In this document: piece after piece, positions 43,801-53,915 of the stretch | Position numbering within the stretch: the stretch's first letter is position 1 | Layout: the number at the start of each line of letters is the position of its first letter | Source: Marsupella aquatica | Taxonomy: Eukaryota; Marchantiophyta | Assembly (NCBI GenBank): GCA_973895155.1 | Contig: OZ316891.1 | Span: 6,882,001-6,946,000 of the forward strand | Direction: 5' to 3' | Length of the DNA: 64,000 nt | The notes under the pieces: model-generated | Seen by the model: only the letters and a program-made list of their open reading frames with translations | What the model was told of the DNA's origin: nothing | The model's database searches: none | Position numbers and translations under genes: made by a program

Positions 43801-45124
43801 CAGTTGTGCGGCCTGAGACTTTTCAAACCATTCTGGCACTTGTCAACATTCATAACTGGGAGGCTCATAGTTTTGATGTGGTCACTGCTTTTATCTATGC
43901 ATTGCTCCATTCACCATCGCCAATTTATGTTCGACCTCCACCAGGATACGATACGTATGATGTCAATGGCTCCCTATTGGTATGGTTACTCATTCAAGCT
44001 CTCTACGGTCTTCGACAATCTGCCCGAATGTGGTACCATGAGATTGTTGAATCTTCTGCTACTTTTGGTTTCATTCCACTCCCTTCCAATCCATGCGTCC
44101 TCCAGAATTCTGACGGAGAATTGATAGTCCTTTGGGTTGACAATTTGATAATTGTTTCACCATCAGTATCTGGTGTACATCGCATTCGGGATCAACTTAC
44201 CTCGCACTATGAACTTCGTGACCTCGGTCCTTTATCTGACTATTTGGGAATGACTATCACCCGCAATCGATCTCATCATACGATTCATTTGGGACAAGCA
44301 CCTTATACTCTTAAAATCTTGCAGCATTTTCATATGGATTCAAGCCTACCTCTTTCTTCTCCCAGCACGGGAACTGATGATCTTGTTCCATCCACATCTC
44401 AAGCAACCGATAATGATAAGCAACGCTATCAATCTATGATTGGCTCCTTACTATATCTTGCGGTTTGGACTCGCCCTGATATTGCTGAACGGTGTTCTAA
44501 GCTTCAGTTGGGCAATTTGCTCATAATCCGGACTCTACTCATGAAAGTGCACTACGATCTGTTTTCCGGTACATTAATACCACTCGGCATCTCGGCCTTA
44601 CTTTTGGTTTTCACGACTTCCCTGGATTAGAGGTTCATTCCCTGGGGTTTTCTGGTTTTTCTGATGCTTCATTTGCCGACAATGTTTCGGATCGCAAATC
44701 TACCAGTGGATATCTGTTTAAACTTGGTGGCGGCGCCATATCTTGGAAGTCTCGCAAACAACCTGTTACTGCTAAGTCTTCCACTGAATCTGAGTATTTA
44801 GCCTATTCTTTGGCTTGTAAAGAAGCTGTTTGGTTGCGGCAATTACTCTTTGATTTACGACACCATATGGCTGATGCAGAGTGTGTCATTCTATATGGGG
44901 ACAACCAGCCGGCTATTTCTCTTACTTACAATCTGGAGCATCATTTTTGCACTAAGCACATTGGAGTTCAGTGGCATTACATTTGCTAGCAAGTCAAAAC
45001 TGGCGTGATAGAGTTGAAATATCTCTCCACAGCCCTTATGCCCGCCGACGGTTTCACCAAGCCACTCCAAGGGCTTAAATTCACTAGATTTGTTCAGATG
45101 TTAGCTCTACAATCGTTATCTTAG
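40840..45124 (+). pseudogene. Copia gag-pol, interrupted
   Basis: Frame 1 runs from the ATG at 40840 with an in-frame TAG at 41380-41382 and TAA at 42628-42630. It carries gag (SNYKSWKRNITATIRASGVW), a zinc knuckle CTFCGILGHKDDRC, the protease motif WIADSGASHHF, the pre-integrase motif IWHRRLAHLH with CEVC, and the integrase core (HFDLCG, HLDNGLEF, HHEQNGIAERAI). A frameshift near 43290 moves to the reverse transcriptase frame (WVYSLKRDGLYKARFVVRGD, SFDVVTAFIYALL, LYGLRQSARMWY). The usual YVDD box reads WVDN. A second frameshift near 44505 leads to RNase H (SDASFADN, KSTSGYLF, KSSTESEY), which has a TAG at 44987-44989 and ends at 45124. It is clearly defective. Confidence 0.92.
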
Positions 45125-45201
45125 TAGTAGATTTTTTTTGCTTCAGAAGATCTGAGGGGTCTGTCGATTTACCTCTTTTGTCGTTCTTCTGATAGTGTCA
45201 G

Positions 45202-45401
45202 TGTCACACGTCTGTGGCTGGGTTTAGGTGCCTGTCCACTGGGTTTTCACTTTTGACATTTACTTTCCCCTTCCGCCTTGTCCGGGGAAACTCTGATGCC
45301 TTCTTGCATCTACTTGTACAGTTGGTGAATGAAAACGTTTACGCAAATTTTCATTTTATTCTTTCTCGTGCAAGAGTTTTTTGTCTCAGCTCTCAATCAC
45401 A
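45202..45401 (+). repeat. 3' LTR of the copia element
   Basis: This 200-bp repeat matches the 5' LTR with about six substitutions and a 2-bp insertion (CTC versus C before AATCACA). It may extend left to about 45158, directly after GAGGGG. Confidence 0.85.
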
Positions 45402-46636
45402 AAAGCCACTATCCCAAAAAACCTAAGACCAAGGGGTGGACATTGGCCCTTCCAAGAAAACGTCGTTACTGACAGTTCGCCTGAATTCTTCAGCAAATTT
45501 GCATTTTCGGAAAGGTGGGAATTGAAACAGTACTCATTTCTTTGCAAGGATGCCGTCGGACGCTGTTAAGGTGGCGTTACTTTACCAACGTTGTGCACAG
45601 ATAGAACTAGTCACACATACAGATCGATATTATAATTATGACAAAACGGCAAGGCTAATTGAAGGTGACTTCAGAGGCTAAGATCGGGGTATGGGCTAGG
45701 ACGATTACCTCAGTCCTAGGAAGGTACTTCGATTCCGGCGCCCAGCCCAACAGATTTGGAACAGTGGATCAAGCCGACCCGGATGCTTAGCGACTCACTG
45801 ATGCGTTTCAATCGTCGTGTTACAAGCAGAGCCAACGTACCAACATAACTATGTAGAAACCAAGTATGTAAGTTTGCGCAATCGTGAGCTCCACAACATC
45901 GTCTCGGTTCGCCAGTATCGCCGAGAGGACAAGTTATCCTAGGAAGAAGACCTGCAGCGCCATGGACAACGAAGGTCTGAGCACACTACTGTCTACAGCA
46001 AATTCTTTCAACGTCATCACGCAGCACCTCTATACTACACGCCAAATACCGAAACAACATCGATCGCAGGTCAAGGAGGGCCTGCCCTGACAATCAATTC
46101 TAAATGATTCTTTGATGAATAAGGATAACTTGCAATCGAGGTCGTTCCTGCTCGCAATGTGACGTGGCTCGAAATTGACGATACTCTGATGTCAACCATC
46201 CTGTTTTCTACTTGAGTTTTGAGAGCAAGCTTTTTTGGTGGGTTTCGTCACAGCCTGTGCAACGACGCAGTGTCCCTGAAATTACAGTTGGCGAAATTTT
46301 CTCTCGAGACAATCATAATGTTTAAAGTCCATGAGCGGACACTTCGCATGAAATTACACAGTCATTGGAAAAATGGCCAGAGCCAGGACGATTCACACGG
46401 CAATACGGGAGACTGAATTCCCCGACGTGTTTGACTACTTGGAACGATGGTTCGGGGAAACTTGAAGATGGGTTTTTATTTTCTACATAATTATAAGATA
46501 ATTATAAGATGACGAGCCCCATGCCCGGGCTTTGCATGGTACAATGAGGGCGCCTGGAGTGAGAGGCAAGAGAGGGCAAGTGGTAATCGAATCTAATGGA
46601 TACAAAAATACTTTGAAATATTTAATTGTCAACTTT
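45402..46636. other. Intergenic stretch, no supported gene
   Basis: Short frames at 45884-46090 and 46219-46416 have no recognisable motif. No repeats stand out. Confidence 0.35.
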
Positions 46637-46990
46637 GATTTCAGCCAATTCTGTATTTCAGAATAGGAGGAAGGTTGAAAAAAGGCAGGATCACTCATTA
46701 TGGTTGTAGATTGGGTTACCTTCCCAGAAATGGGGATTCCTGCCAATTCTGTATTTCATAATAAGGCGAAGGATGAAAAAAGGCAGGATCACTTATTATA
46801 GTTATAGATTGGGTTACCTTCCCAGAAATGGTGATTTCATGGCCGGTATACTCATGACATATATACATTTGGTAAAGAAAAGTACCAAATAATGTATACA
46901 TCTCTATAATACTCTATCCGGCCATTTGTTGGATGCTCATGATATATATACATTTAGTTGGTATGCTCATGATATATATACATTTGGTAA
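46637..46990. repeat. About 107-bp tandem duplication plus AT-rich short repeats
   Basis: A unit containing CCAATTCTGTATTTCA, AAAAAAGGCAGGATCAC and TAGATTGGGTTACCTTCCCA occurs twice in tandem from about 46637 to 46840. It is followed by three copies of GCTCATGAYATATATACATTT between 46850 and 46990. The TTATTATAGTT(G)TAGATT part also appears near 34920. Confidence 0.8.
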
Positions 46991-47351
46991 AGAAAGTACA
47001 AAATAAAATATAAATCTATATTTATAATACTGCCATTTAGTCCCTCATTTGTTTACAAAAACAGCTATGGGTGGGAATGGTCAGTAGCAGGTAGATAGTG
47101 AGCAAGGTTTTTAATTAGGTTTGATGAAATTAGAATCTTAGCCTCAAAACTGACGGGATGAGAGGATGAAGGCCAAAGACTAAAGACACCCTCACTGGTC
47201 AAGGAAGAAGGACAAAGACAGAGGACGCCCTAATGCCAGGGTGACACCTTGCCCTCCCACATCAATGTCGAGGCAGCGTGGACACAGTAAAATCTGCGAC
47301 GAAAGGCAATCTCGAGGCTCATTAAGAGCCTCGGGTACACACCTGCCCGCG
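46991..47351. other. Intergenic stretch, nothing recognised
   Basis: Mixed-composition sequence without a supported gene or repeat. Confidence 0.35.
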
Positions 47352-47510
47352 CCTACTGCCCGCCTTCAACATATTTTTTTGAATGTGAATAGCATGAATG
47401 ATCCCCACTTTTTGGGTGGGATGAATGTTAAAATGCATTCTTTGACCCAACCGGTTTCAAACCCGGGACCTCCTGATCCCTAACTGAGCTGTGCTACCAT
47501 TGAGTCTCTC
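47352..47510 (-). mobile_element. tRNA-derived SINE candidate
   Basis: On the minus strand TGGTAGCACAGCTCAG (about 47482-47500) resembles a pol III A box region, and GGTCCCGGGTTTGAAACC (about 47452-47470) a B box. Spacing is as in tRNA heads of plant SINEs. A non-tRNA body follows. No cloverleaf with an acceptor stem is seen, so it is not called a tRNA gene. Confidence 0.4.
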
Positions 47511-48127
47511 CACAATATATTCGTGACAACATTCTTTTGCTCTAGGTACTTATCCTAAAATCAGACGCAATACATACGGGCAGCAGGGAGCACTAACAAG
47601 GTAATCAATGCGGATTAGCATTAATTATCCTCGAGATTGAGTTTCGTCCTTAATCTCAGTAAAACTGCCTCATCAATGCCTCAGGCCGTATTCACGAGCG
47701 CCGGTCTTCATTCTGAAATTTACTACTCTAGGCTCATGCAATAGGGATGTGAATCCCAATGTGAATTCATGTGCTCCTGCCGGGGCTCCTGCTAAAAGAG
47801 AGCTAGGGATTCCTGTCACATAAACTAAGGCTTTTAACATTTTTATGAAATTTAAACTTCTCTGGCTGACCCTTATTCCTGGAGAGATATGTTTAGTAGA
47901 CCCCCTTCTGGAAAAAGTTTGTTTAATCAACCCCCTCCATACTTTTCCCCAATCTGGATGGACCTTTCGATCTCAGATCTGGACCATTGATAGACCTGGG
48001 GGGTCTATCAAGTAACAAGTTTCATTTTGGGGTGGATCAAACCAATACCTCCTTATTCCTGACTGTTCTTATAAAAACACTTTTGGATAGTTTTATAAAG
48101 AGCTCAACGGAGTACCTTTTGCCGGGT
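47511..48127. other. Intergenic stretch, nothing recognised
   Basis: No supported coding or RNA feature. A short frame at 47673-47930 on the minus strand has no motif. Confidence 0.35.
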
Positions 48128-48304
48128 GAGGATCTTTACTAGGAGTTTAGTCCTAGTTCATTTACAATTAAAGGATGAATTTCAGTAATGGTCATGATTT
48201 TTTTTTGCTTATCCAAATGTACACTTTTTGAAAGCCAAAAGTACACATAGTTAATATTTGCCCAAATTTTCATAAATAGAACTCCTTTTTAATTAATAGA
48301 TTGA
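48128..48304. repeat. Dispersed repeat rich in TGTACACTTT, copy 2
   Basis: It shares order and sequence with 28030-28206, including CAAATGTACACTTTTTGAAA and the terminal TTAATTAATAGATTGA, with small indels. Confidence 0.65.
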
Positions 48305-48852
48305 AGTACTTCAACAGTATTTGGACAAAATCAACATGATTCTTGTGACACTTGGAGCACTCCCATTCTTCACTATTTTGCACACTTTCGTAAAGACCTG
48401 GGCCATTGACACATAGTGACCATTAACCTGATCACCCTTCCTTGAACATAAATAAAACTTAAAGATAGGGAGATTCCAGATAAAATGATTTCCTGCACTT
48501 TCTTTTTTAATTTGCAAGACAAAACTTTATCCAAGTTTATATCTTGGATGAAGTTTTGTCTTCCAAGATAGCACTAAAGATAACTCTTTCTTGTTATCAA
48601 TCTCTTGTTTTTGTCTCCACCGCCACTTTGGGGTAACCTCTCTGTTAGAGTCAAGGTCTAGAGGCTCTAGAAAGTAGGCCCAGGGAGTAGCTTTTGACTG
48701 CCTTCTATTAGTTAGTAGTTAGATTGTTGGACTTGGGACTAATATCTGTCGCCTCTATTAGTTAGTAGTTAGATTGCTGGACTTGGGATGAATATCTGTT
48801 GCCTCTAGAAAGTAGGCCCAGAGAGTAGCTTTTGATTGCTTTCTATTAGTTC
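48305..48852. other. Intergenic stretch with a small local duplication
   Basis: CTATTAGTTAGTAGTTAGAT followed by TGGACTTGGGA is present twice near 48705 and 48757, about 52 bp apart. AGAAAGTAGGCCCAG also occurs twice, near 48670 and 48806. No gene is seen. Confidence 0.45.
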
Positions 48853-49018
48853 GAATAAGATAATGTCCTGGTTAGAGGGCATTATGAGATATAATGCCCT
48901 GAAAAATGAGGGGGGGAGCCCAAGTTTTGAGGGCATTATTCTCATAATGCCAGTAACTAGAATATTAATGTGCGTAAAAACTTGAGTGATTTTTAGGTGA
49001 CAAACAAGCAAAAGTGAA
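48853..49018. mobile_element. 170-bp palindromic MITE-like element, copy 2
   Basis: This is the reverse-complement counterpart of 7804-7971, with GGGCATTAT/ATAATGCCC palindromes retained. It lies at the truncated 3' edge of the minus-strand copia element, so it may mark the breakpoint. Confidence 0.6.
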
Positions 49019-49038
49019 TCTCTAAATAGAAAATCCAA

Positions 49039-50260
49039 TTACACTCCATCAGCTGCACTCCATTGATAACCCTTCGCATCCAAGTAGCCAAAAGAAATCA
49101 AATTCTTACACATATCTGGAATGTACAATTTGACATTTGACAGAGTACAATACTTGCCACCGGGTAGTTGAATCTTTACAGATCCAATCCCTAAAACTTT
49201 GCAAGAATGATTATTTCCCATCAAAATAGATCCATTGATAGGAGTGTAGGATGAGAAAAGTTCACGCATATAACATACATGATACGAGCAAGCGGAATCC
49301 AGAATCCATTTGCAATCTTCAACTTTGGAAGTGGTACACCCCCAATGCAAATCCTTCACTATCCTCTTCTCGAACAACTACTTGGGCTGAAGGACTTGCA
49401 ACTTCCTTGAATGTGTCTTTTACGCGACAATCCTTTTTCATGTGGCTCACTTTGTCACACTTCCAACACTTTATCTCACGAGTAGACTTGGATGGTGATT
49501 TGGATCGAGATCTAGATCTGGATCTAAACCTCCTCCTACCAAATGATCGGTCTTGGAATCTTCCTCGCTCAATAGGAAGTGGGTTAAACCTTTTATTTTC
49601 ATGAAATGGCTCCCTCATCTTGCCTCTTTCGACCAACAGTGCTGTTGAGGATGAGGTTGAGGTAGGATGAGATAAAGAAACCAACTTAGACTACATGTCA
49701 TCGGTCAACAAGGCACTCACCACATCATTGTAGGATATAGTTGTCTTATCACGAAATAGAAGAACTCGAGACAAAGACTGGTATGAAGGTGGTAGTGAGC
49801 TCAAGAGCTGTAAGAATTTTTTTTCTTCGCTCAGATGCTCCCCCAAATTCTCTAGGTCAACCACAAGATCATTAAACTAATTGATATGATCTTGAATCTT
49901 GACTCCCTCAGCCATTTTGAATTGCATGAGCTTCAGGTTTGCATACATTTGGTTTGACATCTCCTTCTTGTAGTACTTGTTGCATAATGCTTCAAACAAG
50001 TCGGTCACCGTTTGTGTTGATTTTTCCTCAAATTGCTTCTTCACATTGTTTTTCAGGTACATGCCAACAATGCTTACCGCTTGATCCTGGAGATCATGGC
50101 AATCATCATCGTCCATCTCCTTGGGTTGAGATCTTAGTACCTTGCCTAGGCCCATCGCCCTAAGTGCATCCCTCACGTTACGTTTCGACATTGTATAGTC
50201 CATCCGATCATCAAATTTTTCCACCTTAAACCGTTGACCTCCAATCCTTGTAGTTGCCAT
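49039..50260 (-). pseudogene. Copia gag and partial protease, interrupted
   Basis: From the ATG at 50260 the frame reads a UBN2-type gag (DLQDQAVSIVGMYLKNNVKK, YYKKEMSNQMYANLKLMQFK). An in-frame TAG ends the open frame at 49877. The same frame continues (LPPSYQSLSRVLLFRDKTT) to a second TAG near 49691, then an Arg/Ser-rich stretch and the zinc knuckle CWKCDKVSHMKKDC. A one-base shift near 49335 leads to protease WILDSACSYHVC and the pre-integrase lead-in, ending at 49039. Both stops look like CAG-to-TAG changes. Confidence 0.88.
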
Positions 50261-51409
50261 CGCTAGAATGCAAAATGTAGTGTGGAGTTGCCTTCCGACA
50301 AGAAATAAACGTCGAATGCTCAGATGTGGGGTGTGAAAATAAGGCCAAAAATGAAAGTTGCTGAATTTTAAAATTGATCACTCTTGTGTGTAGCCCACAA
50401 GGTAACGCTCCAAATTCTGAAAACGGTTTTTCAAATGGACTCTCAAGTGCCGAGAATTTTTACTCCGACCGGAGGGGGATAGAAAATGAAATAATTACTA
50501 ACCCCTTGAGAGAATCTATTATGCCAAAGATTCCACTAGTATACTTTTTCAAAATCAAATGCACCAATATTTGCCTAGCTTCCCCAAGTACACCTCTCCA
50601 AAAGTTGAAGTTGATCCGATTTTGTTTGCCACTCGGAATCTTTGACCTTCGGTAAAAATTAAAGCCTCTGGAAAATAATCTTTTTGGGAAGTTCCGTCCG
50701 CCCCTGTGGGGGAAATCCACAGGGGGCACTTCCCCCCGCCCAAGCCCTGTCGAGCCCTAAAAGGCCTCCCTCGAAGTTTTCAACCTCCTCACGCGTCCAT
50801 GGAAGTCGCGACTACTCGCGGCGGAACATACCCCTCCACGGATTCACTCAAATTCTCGTCTCAGTGTTTGACGAAATCTAAATTTGATTGCAGATTCAAA
50901 AACTAGAATTTGAGGGCATAAAGATCAATATAAAGAACTCTCAAAACGGTGAAAAATTGAGGGAAAAACAAATAGATGAAAGTGACTAATATTAACTTAT
51001 CCACCATAGCCAAAATTTTGAGTTCAAAAACAAGAATTGAAATTGAGATTGCTTCTCAATTGTTTGACGGAATTCAATGATGTTGATGTCGAAACGTCCA
51101 GAAAGACAAGGTGCTCAAGCGTATCTTAGTTTCAAGTCCCGAAAGAACAATAAAAAAGACTGATATGAGAAATTGAACTTATCTCTTGCCCGATAGCTCA
51201 AATCAAAAACTGTCACTTGTAATTGTTTTCGTTTCTGACCTCAGGCCATCATTGCTTCACTGAAATGAGCCCCTGGTTGTGTGCTCCACACTTGTGAGAA
51301 GATTGAGTCCGATCTCCTTCCAATAGCTCTGCTTCAAAGAGGAAGACTTCTGCTGTTCGCTTTGCCTAAAGCAAATTCTATGGAGTTTCTAATCAACTGA
51401 GAAAACCTG

Positions 51410-51424
51410 AGCTCTGATACCAAT
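51410..51424 (-). other. Primer-binding site, initiator tRNA-Met type
   Basis: Read on the minus strand the sequence is ATTGGTATCAGAGCT, placed directly after the LTR. TGGTATCAGAGC is the standard primer site of many plant copia elements. Confidence 0.85.
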
Positions 51425-51792
51425 TGTGGGGAGAAATAAAATCACGAAAAACACTCCAAACATACACTTGCTCAATTGTTACGTGGTTTGCCTCAAGGTT
51501 GGCTACATCCACGGGAAGACCAAACTTTATTAACGGTTATGTGTCTACTCAAGCATCACCATAGCTCTCTTCTCTTCAAGCTCTCATCTCCTACTGCTAT
51601 GCTATGTGTTCTCTCTTGAGAACTCTCTTGTGTGTGTTTTCACACCACATAGAACTTGGAGAGATAAGGATCAATCCCTTCAACTAGGGTTAGAGTAAAC
51701 CCTAGTTAACATACTAACCACCATAGTTCAACCCAAGACTAAGTTAACCTCTACAAGTAAACCAGGCCCGTGACCAAAGGAGTTTGGTCACA
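51425..51792 (-). repeat. 5' LTR of the truncated copia element
   Basis: A 368-bp single LTR with TG...CA ends. Its first 20 bases contain the inverted repeat TGACCAAA/TTTGGTCA. The same start occurs as a 40-bp relic in ATG2 intron 9. No 3' partner is in the window. Confidence 0.75.
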
Positions 51793-51838
51793 AAAGCTGA
51801 ACTTTTGTATATAGGTTATGATCACTTCTTTGTTGTCA

Positions 51839-51960
51839 CCAATTCATGGGTACTCTAGCGGTAATGGTATTCCACTTGGGAAGGGAAGGTCCTGAGTTTA
51901 AAACTCGTGACCAGCTGTGGGTAATTTTGCTCGGGCAGATGTCCAGGCAGCGCTCAGGCA
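51839..51960 (+). mobile_element. tRNA-derived SINE candidate
   Basis: TAGCGGTAATGGTATTCCAC (51856 on) resembles an A-box region, and GGTCCTGAGTTTAAAACTC (51888-51906) a diverged B box with the usual spacing. It resembles the candidate at 47352-47510 in layout. It adjoins the copia LTR. The 3' limit is unclear. Confidence 0.35.
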
Positions 51961-52086
51961 GCCATATAGGTAGGCGTTTGGGTAGCGCTCGGGCAGGCGA
52001 GTAGGTGCTAGGACAGTTGCATCGGCCTCGGGCAGATGCAAGGACAGGTGTCCAAGCAATTGCTTGACAAGTGTCATGGCAAGTGC

Positions 52087-52380
52087 CTCAGGGGTATCAC
52101 TTCCACAAAAATGACATATCATGTAGAATAAAGTATAGGGTCATTTTATTGAATTGAAGGGATGATTTAAGATTTTATGAGAAGAACAATATGGTCTTTT
52201 AAATCTAATTTTGAGACTTATCAGAACATTAGTGACTTTATAACCAAAATTTTGGAATATTTCAAGGATATTTTAACTTTATAAAGATTAAAAAATTAAA
52301 AAAATTCATACATTTTCGGGGTCCGAGACTTGAAATTGTCGCAGGTGATGGGGAAACATCCATATAGTGAGACACTCGAG
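52087..52380 (+). mobile_element. TIR element family, copy G
   Basis: It begins CTCAGGGGTATCACTTCC and ends ATATAGTGAGACACTCGAG. The interior contains AATGACATATCATGTAG, TAGGGTCATTTTATTG and TTGGAATATTTC as in other copies. It is non-coding. Confidence 0.78.
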
Positions 52381-52419
52381 GCACGTGCTCAACATGCATT
52401 GCGCTTGCGAGAGCGAGAC

Positions 52420-52500
52420 CCACCACCCACTTGCAAAAATATCTCGCCCTGTGTGACCCACCACCCACTTGCAAAAATGTCTCGCCCTGTGTGAGGTTGT
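52420..52500. repeat. 40-bp tandem duplication
   Basis: GACCCACCACCCACTTGCAA followed by AAATATCTCGCCCTGTGT occurs at 52418 and 52456 in tandem with one difference. Confidence 0.85.
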
Positions 52501-52543
52501 CCCCATGACCAGAAGATTGATAGCCGTTGAGTGTTCTCATCAC

Positions 52544-52720
52544 AGAGGATCGGTACTATTCGCGCAGGCGAGTGTTTTAACTACTCTGTGATGACGGAGG
52601 ATCGGTACTATTCGCACTGTCTCCAGAAATTTGGAAATAGCTATTGCACTCGAGGATCGGTACTATTCGCACTGTCTCCAGAAATTTGGAAATAGCTATT
52701 GCACTCGAGGATCGAGTATA
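52544..52720. repeat. 55-bp tandem duplication with flanking partial copies
   Basis: GAGGATCGGTACTATTCGCA and the following segment to GCTATTGCACT occur at 52597 and 52652, exactly 55 bp apart and apparently identical. Partial copies start at 52544 and 52707. The array overlaps the 3' part of the putative minus-strand frame at 52577-53020. Confidence 0.9.
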
Positions 52721-53417
52721 TAGGAAGTAGCAGTCTCGAACATATAATTGGGTGCTAAGCTTACAATTCATAGTTTGAAGCGGATTCATTGTGCATGCCT
52801 CTTTTGTCGGCGCTGCCGAGGTTTGATTTACAACGGTCGCTTCGGTGGAATCTAAAGTAATAGAATCGGATGCTGAATGCGGATCGGTGAGTTTGGTCGG
52901 TGGATTATTGTCTGGCCTTAGATAGTTGGTGTCTTTCAATCCGAGTTGGAACTCTCTGCTTTCCAAGCAATCCTCTGTTCTGGGTAAAAGCCTGGATATA
53001 TAGCGGACGATATAGCTCATCCAGAAGAATCCTTGCCGCAGCTGTGGTAAATTGATGGTCAGACTCCATTCTTCCTAAGGCATTAAATACTCTGTTTGAG
53101 TTGCTCATACGGAAAGCTCGGTTACTGAGCTGGACTTATACCTATAATACGATTCTGTTCTTCAGGACGCGAGGTATCATTTGTTCTCGACCAGCAGTTA
53201 AATACCTTGTGGAAGACGTAAATTTGAAAGAAATCTCCATTTCGTTCACTAGCTGCTCATGGTCTCGAGCTTTTGATTGTGTTGTGATAACAATATTCAG
53301 CTGATAGAAAAGCCGGTCAATGTGACAGTCCATCTTGAAATCAAGTGGAGTGTCTTGCACAGTTGGACTGCTGTCACAGTATATACCACGAGGCAGTTTA
53401 CATGAATTTCTCAACAA
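52577..53417 (-). other. Possible minus-strand gene or gene relic, family unknown
   Basis: Three minus-strand frames lie close together: 53417-53142 (91 codons, DTPLDFKMDCHIDRLFYQLN and RDHEQLVNEMEISFKFTSST), 53108-52905 (67 codons, RMESDHQFTTAAARILLDEL) and 53020-52577 (147 codons). Composition of the first two looks protein-like and they could be exons or frameshifted pieces of one gene. I do not recognise the family and could not derive a consistent splice model. The last frame ends in the 55-bp tandem repeat. Confidence 0.25.
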
Positions 53418-53915
53418 TCACTTTTGCTGTGGTAGTCTTGCCTGGACACTTTGTTACAAAATTACTGCCGCAATCATATTCTGTTGTTCGTGAGTGACGT
53501 AAATATATGCTCCTGGCTGCTATGAGGAGAATTGAGCAAGCAACTGTATTGAGACCTTGATGGGACTTAAATTGGGTGCCTCACCATAAATTAGGTCGAT
53601 CACGAGGTTTGATGTATTAGATTGGGTTCAAACGAAGTACAATATTTCTTAGGTTGATAACACTTCAAGCTCTGAGGGAAAGGGATCATTTCGTGACGAT
53701 GTCCTTTGCAAGACGATGTGAGAGAGCCTGTCACCCGGAGTTAACGAATATGTGCAAATTCCTTGGTTTGAATCCTTCTAATGTCCTGCCGTTGCCTGAA
53801 TTTGGCTTTTGCAGCATCGCTGTTTGAAAACAAGATTGCTCGCTGAGTACTCTCTGGGCTTCACGACATCCACAGTTGAGCTGGATTTCGTCTCATAGGG
53901 AGAGCGACTAAAACG

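Larger units (their letters stand above)
40479..45401 (+). mobile_element. Ty1/copia retrotransposon, decayed full-length copy
   Basis: Terminal repeats at 40479-40676 and 45202-45401 flank gag and pol frames in copia order: gag, protease, integrase, reverse transcriptase, RNase H. The LTRs start TGTCACACGT, end CAATCACA and differ at about six sites plus a 2-bp indel, roughly 3 % divergence. No convincing 5-bp target duplication is visible. The polypurine-like AGATCTGAGGGG lies about 45 bp before the 3' repeat as I drew it, so the true LTR may start at about 45158 with the 5' LTR truncated. Coding parts carry stops and frameshifts, so the copy is not autonomous. Confidence 0.9.
49030..51792 (-). 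mobile_element. 3'-truncated copia element of a second lineage
   Basis: The minus strand begins with an LTR (51792-51425) starting TGTGACCAAA and ending CCCCACA. It is followed by ATTGGTATCAGAGCTC, the canonical initiator-tRNA-Met primer site of plant copia. A leader runs to about 50261, then gag and the start of protease, and the element breaks off at about 49030. Integrase, reverse transcriptase, RNase H and the 3' LTR are absent. Gag and protease sequences differ from those of the element at 40479-45401, so this is an independent lineage. Confidence 0.88.

Noticed and set aside
47436-47510. tRNA gene on the minus strand
   Set aside because: A- and B-box-like words are present, but no acceptor stem or complete cloverleaf; more likely a SINE head.
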